A stretch of 38,569 bases of DNA from Xanthomonas maliensis (lineage in GTDB: Bacteria; Pseudomonadota; Gammaproteobacteria; Xanthomonadales; Xanthomonadaceae), in assembly GCF_009192945.1 (NCBI RefSeq), contig NZ_NSET01000064.1, positions 1 through 38,569 on the forward strand, read 5' to 3'. Shown in pieces: positions 8,657 to 15,753 of the stretch. The notes beneath the pieces are model-generated. The model was given only the letters and a program-made list of their open reading frames with translations. It did no database searches and had not been told where the DNA came from. The number at the start of each line of letters is the position of its first letter. The stretch's first letter is position 1. A program made the translations under genes and the position numbers.

Positions 8657-8725
8657 CGCGTTTCTCCAGGCGGCAGGCGAACGCGGGAGGCGTCCGTGTC
8701 GAGCGGTCGATCGCTAACGACGCTG

Positions 8726-8756
8726 ACTTGGATGCTGGGGTGTGTGAAAAGGTTTA
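8726..8756 (-). promoter_or_regulatory. ECF-type promoter element facing the small exported ORF
   Basis: On the minus strand AACCTT (plus 8749-8754) is separated by 16 nt from TCCAA (plus 8728-8732), giving an ECF-like -35/-10 pair. A start near 8721 would leave a leader of about 65 nt containing the GGAG of the ORF starting at 8656. It is the mirror copy of the element at 8790-8820. Confidence 0.5.
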
Positions 8757-8789
8757 GACGCGCTCGCAACCCCATCGTTCCGGCCGCTT

Positions 8790-8820
8790 TAAACCTTTCC
8801 GGTGTCGTCCGCATCCAAGT
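8790..8820 (+). promoter_or_regulatory. ECF-type promoter element facing the sigma-factor gene
   Basis: AACCTT (8792-8797), a 16-nt spacer, and TCCAA (8814-8818). The predicted transcript start, about 7 nt on, coincides with the ATG at 8825. The flanking matches TAAACCTTT and GCATCCAAGT are shared base for base with the opposite-strand element. This suggests autoregulation by the sigma factor it precedes. Confidence 0.55.
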
Positions 8821-8824
8821 CGCT

Positions 8825-9409
8825 ATGCTCGATGCCTCCATGCCCATGCCCACCGCAGCCGACGCCGCATCCGCCGACCACGACGACGTGACGTTGGCGC
8901 GTGCCGCCGCGGGCGGGGATCGGCGGGCCTATGAGGCGATCTATCGACGGCATGCCCCGCGCTTGTATGCCGCGGTGTGGCGGCTGTGCGGCGGCAACCC
9001 TGCACGTGCCGACGACGTGCTGCAGGAAACGTTTCTGGCCGCATGGAGGGCGCTGCCGCAGTTCCGCTTCGAGAGCGCGCTGGCAACCTGGCTGCATCGG
9101 CTGGCAGTCAATACCGCGCTGATGGAACTGCGCGCACGCTCGTCCAGTCACGACCTGGAACAGGACGCGGACGGCGAGCTGCTGACGCGGATGGCGGCTC
9201 CGGCGGCATGCCAGGCAACCCAGATGGATCTGGAGCGCGCCCTGCAGACGCTGCCGCCGCGCGCGCGCGCGGTCCTGGTCCTGCACGATATCGAGGGCTG
9301 GAAGCATCATGAGATCGCTGCCGAATTACAGATGGCAGTCGGAAGTTCGAAAGCACAATTGCACCGCGCGCGCGGTTTGCTGCGTAACCGCCTGGGAGAT
9401 GCCGCATGA
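8825..9409 (+). CDS. ECF sigma factor
   Basis: A 194-aa sigma-70 family protein with region 2 (YEAIYRRHAPRLYAAVWRLC, ADDVLQETFLAAWRALPQF, TWLHRLAVN) and region 4 (LQTLPPRARAVLVLHDIEGW plus the helix-turn-helix HHEIAAELQMAVGSSKAQLHRAR). The linker is short and there is no region 1.1 or 3, as in ECF factors. The stop overlaps the next gene start (ATGA), so translation is coupled to the anti-sigma candidate. Start choice: the ATG at 8825 falls at the predicted transcript start of an ECF-like promoter, giving a leaderless message; ATGs at 8840 and 8846 are alternatives with a short leader. No Shine-Dalgarno precedes any of them. Confidence 0.93.
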   Translation: MLDASMPMPTAADAASADHDDVTLARAAAGGDRRAYEAIYRRHAPRLYAAVWRLCGGNPARADDVLQETFLAAWRALPQFRFESALATWLHRLAVNTALMELRARSSSHDLEQDADGELLTRMAAPAACQATQMDLERALQTLPPRARAVLVLHDIEGWKHHEIAAELQMAVGSSKAQLHRARGLLRNRLGDAA

Positions 9410-9924
9410 GCGAGGAATCACCGTTGATCGACCCCTTCACCTTGCAGGCGCAGCTGCGGGCGTTGCCGCGTGAGCGGCAACCGCCGGCTGAGCTGTGGGA
9501 GCGAATCGCTGCCGGGCTGGAGGCGAACGACACGCCGATTGCCGTGCGGCCGCAGCGGCGCAGGCGCTGGACAGGGCCGGCGATCGGCCTTGCGCTGGCG
9601 GCGGCATTGGCACTGGTGGCGGTGCTGCCATCACCGCACTTGCCATGGGCGTCGCCGCACACGCCGCCGGCGCCGCTACTGACGCAAGCGCAAGCGATGG
9701 GGCAGCAATACCAGCAGGCGATTGCGGCAGTCCCGCTGCAACAGGCGCCGGCAGATCTACGGCCGGCGCTGGACGAACTGGATCAGAGTGCGCAGGCCAT
9801 CCAGCAGGCGCTGGCGCAGAGTCCCGGTTCGGCTTTCCTGCTCTCGCAGTTGCAGCGCACCTATGCCAAGCGCCTGCAACTGACCCGTCTGGCGTCGCAG
9901 GACGCCGCCACCTTTTCCAGCTGA
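9406..9924 (+). CDS. Single-span membrane protein, probable anti-sigma factor
   Basis: A 172-aa protein with an N-terminal cytoplasmic part (about 1-55, ending in a basic RPQRRRRW anchor), one transmembrane helix (about 57-76, GPAIGLALAAALALVAVLPS) and a periplasmic, Gln/Ala-rich helical domain. This topology, and a 4-nt ATGA overlap with the ECF sigma gene, are what an anti-sigma factor shows. No zinc-binding HxxxCxxC motif is present, so it is not a ZAS-type. I do not recognise a named family; the function rests on position and topology. Confidence 0.75.
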   Translation: MSEESPLIDPFTLQAQLRALPRERQPPAELWERIAAGLEANDTPIAVRPQRRRRWTGPAIGLALAAALALVAVLPSPHLPWASPHTPPAPLLTQAQAMGQQYQQAIAAVPLQQAPADLRPALDELDQSAQAIQQALAQSPGSAFLLSQLQRTYAKRLQLTRLASQDAATFSS

Positions 9925-9934
9925 GGATCACGCC

Positions 9935-10816
9935 ATGCGCCAACTCGTCATTTGCTTCAGTCTGCTGGCAGTGGCCTGGGCCTCGCCGGCAGGCGCACAG
10001 ACTGCCATCAATCAGACCCACCCGCTGGCACGCGGCGGGCGCATCGATGTGGACAATCTCGCCGGCCAGGTGCGTGTACGTGGGTGGGATCGCGATGAGG
10101 TCGCAGTGACCGGGACGCTCGGCGCCAATCAGCGCCTGGAGGTCAACGACAGCCCGGACCGTCTGCAGCTGGAGGTGATCTACCCGCGCAACAGCCGCAA
10201 TAGCGAGGGCACGCGGCTGGAGCTGCGCATTCCGCGCGGCGCCTCCTTGCAGGTCGAGGCGGTCAGCGGCGATGTGGATGTCGATCAGGTGGAGTTGGCG
10301 CGCGTGCAGCTCAAGTCGGTAAGTGGCGCAGTGACTGCTGCCGGGCGCGCCAAGGAGGCGCAGCTGGAAACGGTTAGCGGCGCCTTGCGCAGCACCCTGG
10401 CCAGTTCGCGATTGACGCTGGATACGGTGAGCGGTGCAATCGAGGCGCCTGCCGGTGCCAGCGGGCAGATTTCAGTGGAGTCGGTGTCTGGTCAGATCCG
10501 CCTGGAGGCAGGGCAGGTGTCGCGTCTGCAGGCTCAGAGCGTGTCTGGCGCGACCACGCTGCGTATTGGAGCGTTGGCGCCGGGCGGCAGTGTCTCGGCC
10601 GAGAGCGTCAGCGGCAGCATCCGCCTTGCGTTACCGCGCACGAGCTCGGCCGCGCTCTCGATCGAGACCTTCAGTGGTGGCATCCAGTCGTCGGTTGGCC
10701 GGGTGGAACAACCGGAATACGGGCCGGGCAAGAGCCTGAAGGCGTCGCTGGGAAGCGGCAACGGCGATGTCAAACTGGAATCGCATTCGGGCTCGGTGCA
10801 GGTGGTGACCGAGTAA
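9935..10816 (+). CDS. Exported DUF4097-type protein with VSG repeats
   Basis: A 293-aa protein with a clear signal peptide (MRQLVICFSLLAVAWASPAGA, cut near Ala21-Gln22). The body is a parallel beta-helix-like repeat in which a [ST]-V-S-G turn (once TFSG) recurs eight times at about 18-25-residue intervals between residues 105 and 250. This is the DUF4097 (putative adhesin or bactofilin-like) pattern. It lies 10 nt after the anti-sigma candidate and is surely co-transcribed with the sigma factor. A periplasmic or surface sensor or effector of that signalling unit is inferred; no enzyme motif is present. A 14-bp hairpin closes the operon. Confidence 0.85.
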   Translation: MRQLVICFSLLAVAWASPAGAQTAINQTHPLARGGRIDVDNLAGQVRVRGWDRDEVAVTGTLGANQRLEVNDSPDRLQLEVIYPRNSRNSEGTRLELRIPRGASLQVEAVSGDVDVDQVELARVQLKSVSGAVTAAGRAKEAQLETVSGALRSTLASSRLTLDTVSGAIEAPAGASGQISVESVSGQIRLEAGQVSRLQAQSVSGATTLRIGALAPGGSVSAESVSGSIRLALPRTSSAALSIETFSGGIQSSVGRVEQPEYGPGKSLKASLGSGNGDVKLESHSGSVQVVTE

Positions 10817-10825
10817 GTGGGGCTG

Positions 10826-10858
10826 CCATCGTCGCGCCATTGCTTGGCGCGACGATGG
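10826..10858. terminator. 14-bp hairpin between convergent genes
   Basis: CCATCGTCGCGCCA pairs perfectly with TGGCGCGACGATGG across a TTGCT loop. It separates the sigma/anti-sigma/DUF4097 operon from the convergent small gene ending at 10866. It has no T-tract but is symmetric and very stable. Confidence 0.7.
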
Positions 10859-10865
10859 GGGGCGC

Positions 10866-11051
10866 TCAGGCGTTCCTCTCGCCGTCGTTGCGGGCCGGGC
10901 CGAAGTTGGTGGACAGCACTTCGATGCGGCCGCCGCTCTTGCGGAACGCGGCGATGTCGGCGGCGATGCGCTCGCGGCTGAGCGGCTGCGACTTGCCTTC
11001 GCTGCGTGCGATGCTGGGCTGGGATTTCTGCTTGGTCGCGGGACGTGCCAT
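10866..11051 (-). CDS. Small conserved hypothetical protein
   Basis: A 61-aa soluble, basic protein starting MARPATKQKSQPSI, with a core SRERIAADIAAFRKSGGRIEVLST. I recall related short proteins in other Proteobacteria with an IAADIAAFR.KGG.IEVL core, often listed as hypothetical or regulator-like, but I know of no demonstrated function. GGAG lies 5 nt upstream of the ATG at 11051, which is why this start is preferred over the longer frame from 11141. Upstream (11205-11245) the DNA is unusually AT-rich, suggesting its promoter lies there. Confidence 0.7.
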   Translation of the reverse strand: MARPATKQKSQPSIARSEGKSQPLSRERIAADIAAFRKSGGRIEVLSTNFGPARNDGERNA

Positions 11052-11248
11052 GGGGACTCCTGTAGCGAGAACTGCGAAGACACCGCATGCGACGGCATGC
11101 GCGCAAGGGACGGTGTCGAGGGAGCGATCAGGCAAGCGCATGATCGCGGCGGCACTGGATGCGTGCCTGGCGTGCGGACAGCTAGGGTCTGCAGCGACCC
11201 CACACTCTAGCTGAAAATGCGTAGGATTTCGTTAAAATGTGAAATAAA

Positions 11249-12607
11249 TCACGATTCCATGGCCGCCCACGCCAATCCCTGGACCACGCCGAACGAGGGG
11301 TCGCCTTCAACCAGCCGCGCGGTCGGAAACGCAGCCGCCACCGTGTCGCGGAGGTAGCCGGCGCGCGACATGCCGCCGGTCAGGAAGACGGTCGCCGGCA
11401 TCGCAGGTAAATCCGAGCGCACCTGTGCCAGTAGTCCCTCCAACTCGGCCAGGTAGCCGGCGGCGGCAGCCACCAAGGTCGGCGCAGGAACCTCGATCGC
11501 CAGCCCGTGCTCGATGAAATCCAGTGCATCGTGGTGACTGGCAGCAGTGCTGAGGGCGATCTTGCAGGCTTCCACGCAGCGATAGAGCCGTGCGGTGTTG
11601 CCAGTGTCCTGCAAGGCCTGCAGGCGGCGATCGTAGGGGGCTGGCACGTCCTGGTAGCGATGCAGGCGGAATTCGCGCTGCCGGGTCATGTCCTGCACTG
11701 TCGCCGCTTCGACGTAGTGATGTGCCGGCACCCGCGTGCTGCCGCGGCCGAAGGCCGGCATGTAGGCCGCCAGGCTCAGCGCCAGGTCGATGTCGGTACC
11801 GCCGCGGGCGATGCCCCAGGCGCGATGCACGTGCGGCGGCTGGTCGCCGCCGACGCTGGCATGGGCGATGTCGGTGGTGCCGCCGCCGATGTCCACCACC
11901 AGGGTGTCGTGCCGAGTGGTGTGGCTGACGTGGTAATGCATCGCTGCGGCGGCCGGCTCTTCCAGGAAGTCGACACTGTCGAAGCCAGCGGCGATCGCGG
12001 CGGTGTGCAGGATGTCCAGCGCCTGCGCATTGCCGGCCTCGCCGATCGAGCTGCGGAATTGCACCGGCCGGCCCAAGGTGGCAGTGCGAATCGGTTGCTC
12101 GAACTGCCGCGAGGCGGTTAGCCGAATGTGTTCCAGCACATGGGTGGCGATACCGGTGATGGTCTGGCGCGCACGCGGATGCAGGTTGTACCCCAGCATC
12201 GATTTGGGGCTCTGCACCAGGCTGCCTTCGCCCTCGAGGAAATACGCATCCAGCGCCTCGTCGCCATAGACCGCGTTCTGCAGCAGCGCCGCGGAGGTGC
12301 GCGGTTCGCGGACCTGCGCTTCCATCCACTCGCGGCGGACGACCCGGATGGCCGCACGGCGCAGGCTGTCCTGGCCCGGCGTCTGCCCGGCAGCGGCGGC
12401 ATCGCGCCTCCCGGTCTCGATGAGGCGCTCGACCTGATGCTCCAGCGCCGGTGTCAGGCTGAAGTCTGCCGGGTCGCGCATCACCTCCGGGAAGTACACC
12501 GTGGTGCGGAATTGCAGGGCATCGCCGAAGCGTACCGGGACCACCTGGGCATCGACGATCGCCGCGGCGGCGGAGTTGCTGGTTCCGAAGTCGATGCCGA
12601 GTTTCAT
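11249..12607 (-). CDS. yegD: YegD-like Hsp70-family protein
   Basis: A 452-aa actin/Hsp70-fold ATPase. MKLGIDFGTSNSAAA is the phosphate-1 loop, VVDIGGGTTDIA the phosphate-2 loop, and FLTGGMSRAGYL the adenosine motif near the C-terminus. The length equals E. coli YegD (450 aa), and the C-terminal substrate-binding and lid domains of DnaK are absent. It is therefore an ATPase-only Hsp70 relative whose clients are not known. The gene stands alone on the minus strand with weak ribosome-site similarity. Confidence 0.9.
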   Translation of the reverse strand: MKLGIDFGTSNSAAAAIVDAQVVPVRFGDALQFRTTVYFPEVMRDPADFSLTPALEHQVERLIETGRRDAAAAGQTPGQDSLRRAAIRVVRREWMEAQVREPRTSAALLQNAVYGDEALDAYFLEGEGSLVQSPKSMLGYNLHPRARQTITGIATHVLEHIRLTASRQFEQPIRTATLGRPVQFRSSIGEAGNAQALDILHTAAIAAGFDSVDFLEEPAAAAMHYHVSHTTRHDTLVVDIGGGTTDIAHASVGGDQPPHVHRAWGIARGGTDIDLALSLAAYMPAFGRGSTRVPAHHYVEAATVQDMTRQREFRLHRYQDVPAPYDRRLQALQDTGNTARLYRCVEACKIALSTAASHHDALDFIEHGLAIEVPAPTLVAAAAGYLAELEGLLAQVRSDLPAMPATVFLTGGMSRAGYLRDTVAAAFPTARLVEGDPSFGVVQGLAWAAMES

Positions 12608-12702
12608 GCAGCCTGGCCGATGGGCGGGCCGCGCACTGTACTACGCCTGCCCGACAGCGATGACGCGACCGGGCAGGCAGGCTGCGTTGATGCGACGTCT
12701 GC

Positions 12703-13176
12703 TCAGGCGACCAGGCCGGTCGCATACCCCTGTTCGCGCTCCTGCGCGGTCGCCTCGCGCACGTCGGTGACTTCGACGTCGAAATGCAGGCTCTGGCCGG
12801 CCAGCGGATGATTGCCGTCGACGGTCACCAGTTCAGGGCCCACCTCGGTCACGACCACCATCACGGCGCCATGCTCGGTCTGCGCCTCGAACTGCGCACC
12901 AGGCGCTACCTCGATGTCGTCGGGGAAGGCCGAACGCGGGACTTGCTGGACCAGTTGTGCGTTGTGCACGCCATAGCCCTCTTCCGGCGGCACATCGGCG
13001 TGCAGGGCGTCACCGACGCGCTTGCCGTCCAATGCCTGCTCCAGGCCGGGGACGATATTGCCGGCGCCGTGCAAATAGCTCAACGGCGCGTTCGGGGCCG
13101 AACGATCCAGTTGTTGACCATCGGCATCGGAAAGAACGTAGTGGAAGGTCGCAACGCGACCCTGGCGGATTTCCAT
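12703..13176 (-). CDS. SlyD/FklB-like FKBP peptidyl-prolyl isomerase
   Basis: A 157-aa cytoplasmic FKBP of the SlyD type. GKRVGDALHADVPPEEGYG and the N-terminal LDRSAPNAPLSYLHGAGNIVPGLE are the FKBP core; the middle segment (about 70-125) is the insert-in-flap chaperone domain, ending NHPLAGQSLHFDVEV. It lacks the long His/Cys-rich nickel-binding tail of E. coli SlyD, ending in EREQGYATGLVA. The start at 13176 has GGAGG 7 nt upstream; the 212-residue open frame from 13341 is an artefact. Role: proline isomerisation and folding help, inferred from family. Confidence 0.92.
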   Translation of the reverse strand: MEIRQGRVATFHYVLSDADGQQLDRSAPNAPLSYLHGAGNIVPGLEQALDGKRVGDALHADVPPEEGYGVHNAQLVQQVPRSAFPDDIEVAPGAQFEAQTEHGAVMVVVTEVGPELVTVDGNHPLAGQSLHFDVEVTDVREATAQEREQGYATGLVA

Positions 13177-13306
13177 CGGAAACCTCCATTGCGAGAGAGA
13201 AGGGGAATACGTCGGTAGCGTCACGACGCAGCGGCATACGGTCAGGCCACCGTAGGCAATTGCCGTCGATGATGCAAGCCGTCGCCGCGGGGCGACCGCC
13301 CGGCGG

Positions 13307-14305
13307 TCAGTCCGTGCGGTCGCCGTCTTCGATTGCCGCACGCCGTGCGCGCCAGGTCTCCGGCGTCTGCGGCTTGACGAATAGCGCGACCAGGTCCGGA
13401 TGCCTGCGCTTGGCGGCGGTTTCGATCCGCTCCACGCAGGCTTCGATCTGCGTGGTACCGCGACTGTCCTCGAATTCGGCGCTGAGCGCGGCCACCACCT
13501 GGTTGGGTCCCAATTGCACGGTCAGCACGCCGTTGGCGGCACGCACGTCCGGATCGGCGCCGGCAATGGCCAGCAACGACGCGCTGACATGGGCGTCGGC
13601 CGGCTCGCCGATCAGCAGCCCCTTGGTTTCGCGCGCCAGCAGGAAGGCGGTGAATGCCAGCACGCCGGCGATACCGATCGAGGCGATGCCGTCCAGTGCC
13701 GGCATGTCCAGCAGTTGCGCGCCGGCCAGGCCGAGCAAGGCCATCAACAGGCCGATCAACGCCGCACTGTCCTCCAGCAGCACGGTAAAGGTGCTGGGAT
13801 CCTTGCTTTGCCGGAACGCCTGGAAGTACCCCATGCGGCCCTTGCGCGCGCGGAACTCGCGCAATGCGACCACCCAGGAAGTGCCCTCGAAGACGATCGA
13901 CACCGCCAACACCGCGTAGGCCAGCAGGCGGTTGCTGGCCGGTTGTGGGTCGCGCAAGTGCTGGATGCCTTCGTACAGGGAGACGCCGGCACCCATCGCA
14001 AACACCAGCAGGGCCACGATGAAGCTCCAGAAGTACAGCTCGCGTCCATGCCCGAAGGGATGGCGTGGATCTGGCGGCTGCGCCGCACGTCGTAGGCCGT
14101 ACAGCAGCAAGAGCTCGTTGATGGTGTCCACCAGCGAGTGCACGCCCTCGCTGAGCATGGCCGAGCTGCCAGAGATCGCCGCGGCAACGAACTTGGCGAT
14201 GGCGATGGCGAGATTGCCGGCCAGGGCGACATAGACGACCCGGTGCGCGCCGCGCGACGTCCTGCCCTCGGCAGTGGGTGTGGATGGGGCTGGGCTGTCG
14301 GACAC
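13307..14305 (-). CDS. Cation diffusion facilitator (CDF) metal exporter
   Basis: A 332-aa inner-membrane protein with six predicted helices and a cytoplasmic C-terminal domain. Helix 2 carries MLSEGVHSLVDT and helix 5 LLEDSAALIGLL, the paired acidic/His metal-site signatures of CDF (SLC30-like) proton antiporters. The first ligand is Glu where the classic site has Asp. The HPFGHGRE loop after helix 2 is typical. A GTG codon is the start (VSDSPAP read as Met). Probably zinc, iron or another divalent cation; selectivity is not readable. Divergent from the PhnA-like gene. Confidence 0.92.
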   Translation of the reverse strand: MSDSPAPSTPTAEGRTSRGAHRVVYVALAGNLAIAIAKFVAAAISGSSAMLSEGVHSLVDTINELLLLYGLRRAAQPPDPRHPFGHGRELYFWSFIVALLVFAMGAGVSLYEGIQHLRDPQPASNRLLAYAVLAVSIVFEGTSWVVALREFRARKGRMGYFQAFRQSKDPSTFTVLLEDSAALIGLLMALLGLAGAQLLDMPALDGIASIGIAGVLAFTAFLLARETKGLLIGEPADAHVSASLLAIAGADPDVRAANGVLTVQLGPNQVVAALSAEFEDSRGTTQIEACVERIETAAKRRHPDLVALFVKPQTPETWRARRAAIEDGDRTD

Positions 14306-14385
14306 GGGCGGCCTTCAGGGGGAGGTGAGGGCGCCGCACTATCGCGCCGTTGCCGTGCCCGAGGCGTGATCGACCGTGCCACGCG

Positions 14386-14391
14386 TACAAT
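14386..14391 (+). promoter_or_regulatory. Candidate -10 box TACAAT for phnA-like gene
   Basis: TACAAT lies 29 nt upstream of the ATG at 14420, in the divergent region with the CDF exporter. A matching -35 is not obvious. Confidence 0.4.
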
Positions 14392-14419
14392 CCACGCCCG
14401 CCCGTCAGCAAGGAAGTCC

Positions 14420-14755
14420 ATGTCCGCCGTTCCCGCCTGTCCGCAATGCGCGTTGGAGAATACCTATGCCGACGGAGCGCAGTGGGTCTGTGCCGATTGC
14501 GGTTTTGAATGGAGCGCTGGCGATAGCGCTACGTGCACCGCCGTGGTGCGCGATTGCAATGGCAATGTCCTGCAGGCCGGCGACACCGTCACGGTGATCA
14601 AGGATCTCAAGGTCAAGGGCGCCTCGATCCCGCTCAAGCAAGGGGCGGTGATCCGCAATATCCGCCTGGTCGAGGACGATGCCGAGCACATCGAAGGCCA
14701 TTCGGAAAAGATCAAGGGACTGGTCTTGAAGACCTGCTTCCTGCGCAAGGCCTGA
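14420..14755 (+). CDS. yjdM: PhnA/YjdM-family zinc-ribbon protein
   Basis: A 111-aa protein with an N-terminal zinc ribbon (CPQC at about 7-10 and CADC at about 24-27), then an SH3-like C-terminal domain (DCNGNVLQAGDTVTVIKDLKVKG, CFLRKA end). It matches the YjdM (formerly PhnA) family almost throughout. Despite the old name it is not needed for phosphonate breakdown in E. coli; its role is unclear. AAGGAAG precedes the start codon by a few bases. Confidence 0.93.
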   Translation: MSAVPACPQCALENTYADGAQWVCADCGFEWSAGDSATCTAVVRDCNGNVLQAGDTVTVIKDLKVKGASIPLKQGAVIRNIRLVEDDAEHIEGHSEKIKGLVLKTCFLRKA

Positions 14756-14827
14756 GCAACAGGACGGGCGTTGCCGACCGCTTGCCGGTCAAGTGCCACC
14801 CGCGCCCGGGCGCACCTGGCGCTGCAT

Positions 14828-15577
14828 TCAATCGCGCGGGTACACCGCTGCCACTGTGCAGCTCTGCCGCATGCGCGCCAACTGGCCGGGACGGGTGACC
14901 GCCCCCGCGCCGGTGATGGCGAACTGATCCACGATATCCACCTTGTCGCCGGGATTGCCGCAAATTGCGTTCAGTCCCATGCCCGACACGAAGCGGATCG
15001 GCGGCGAGCCATTGAGTTCGCTGCAGTTGTCCATCAATTCGACCCGGTAATAGCGATGGCCGCCATGACGTTGTGCGGCCACTTCGACCAGCAGACCTTG
15101 GTCGTCCTCGGACCAGGACCGCACCAGGCCGGGGTGAAAGCAGTACGCGCTGTTGCCGACGAAGGCGCGCCGTCCTTGCTGACGCACGGTCAGCGGGTCG
15201 AGGGTGGCGATGCTGGCGGCATCGTGTTGGCGCGTCAGCGCCGCATAATCGCGCGGGCTCACCGGGGCAACCTCGCCGATGGCGCACTGCGTCTGTCCCG
15301 CGGCCACCATGGCGGGGGCTCCATTGCAGACCCAGCCGTGGGGCGCCAGCAGGCGGGCGTCCGCTTGCGTGGCGAGCTCCGGGCAGGCCTGGGCCAACTG
15401 CAGGCGGAAATGGCGGCCACCGCGTTCGGTGACGAGCAAGGTCTCGGCGGCCGGTTGCTGCAACTCGACCAAGGCTCGTGCATCCAGGCAATCGTTGGCC
15501 GGGGCGGCAGGGCGGGCTGGTTCATGGGCGCTGCACGCCAAGGCAGACGCTGACAGCAGCAGAGGCAGGACGCGCAT
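14828..15577 (-). CDS. Exported protein with two DUF6491-like repeats
   Basis: A 249-aa protein with a signal sequence (MRVLPLLLSASALACSAHEP); the Cys at about 15 may be lipidated, though the lipobox is imperfect (ALAC). Two copies of the same module follow: CLDARAL..., RHFRLQLAQACPEL..., CNG at about 30-95, and CFHPGLV..., HRYYRVELMDNCSELN..., ICGNPGD at about 150-225. Each copy has the Cys, the aromatic R-x-[YF] strand and the closing Cys seen in DUF6491 proteins. GGAAGGAAC sits upstream of the ATG at 15577, favouring it over 15604. Function unknown. The downstream sequence has only a weak hairpin. Confidence 0.72.
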   Translation of the reverse strand: MRVLPLLLSASALACSAHEPARPAAPANDCLDARALVELQQPAAETLLVTERGGRHFRLQLAQACPELATQADARLLAPHGWVCNGAPAMVAAGQTQCAIGEVAPVSPRDYAALTRQHDAASIATLDPLTVRQQGRRAFVGNSAYCFHPGLVRSWSEDDQGLLVEVAAQRHGGHRYYRVELMDNCSELNGSPPIRFVSGMGLNAICGNPGDKVDIVDQFAITGAGAVTRPGQLARMRQSCTVAAVYPRD

Positions 15578-15704
15578 CGGTTCCTTCCTTCGCACAGGGG
15601 CCATGCTCCATCTTCACTCGGCCACGCCACGCTGCCAAGCGCGAGCGTGGTGCCCTGAGCGATGGTGCGCCCTGTACGCAGCTGCATGCGCGATCCACGG
15701 TGAC

Positions 15705-15731
15705 GGCGGCGGCGCCAGGAGCACCGCCGCC
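15705..15731 (-). terminator. Candidate hairpin after the OYE reductase gene
   Basis: GGCGGCGG pairs with CCGCCGCC across an 11-nt loop, 23 nt downstream of the reductase stop. GC-only and without a T-tract, so weak evidence. Confidence 0.3.
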
Positions 15732-15753
15732 GCGACCCGTCGTCGTACGTTTC

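Noticed and set aside
7772..9409. A 545-residue plus-strand frame reaching into the ECF sigma gene
   Set aside because: Residues before 8825 are antisense to the acyl-CoA synthetase and the small exported ORF; only the sigma part is protein-like.
10250..10690. Periodic GTGTCTGG/GTCAGCGG-like DNA motif in the DUF4097 gene, possible direct-repeat array
   Set aside because: The repeats encode the [ST]-V-S-G protein turns, vary in sequence and spacing, and lie wholly in a coding frame; not CRISPR or a tandem DNA repeat.
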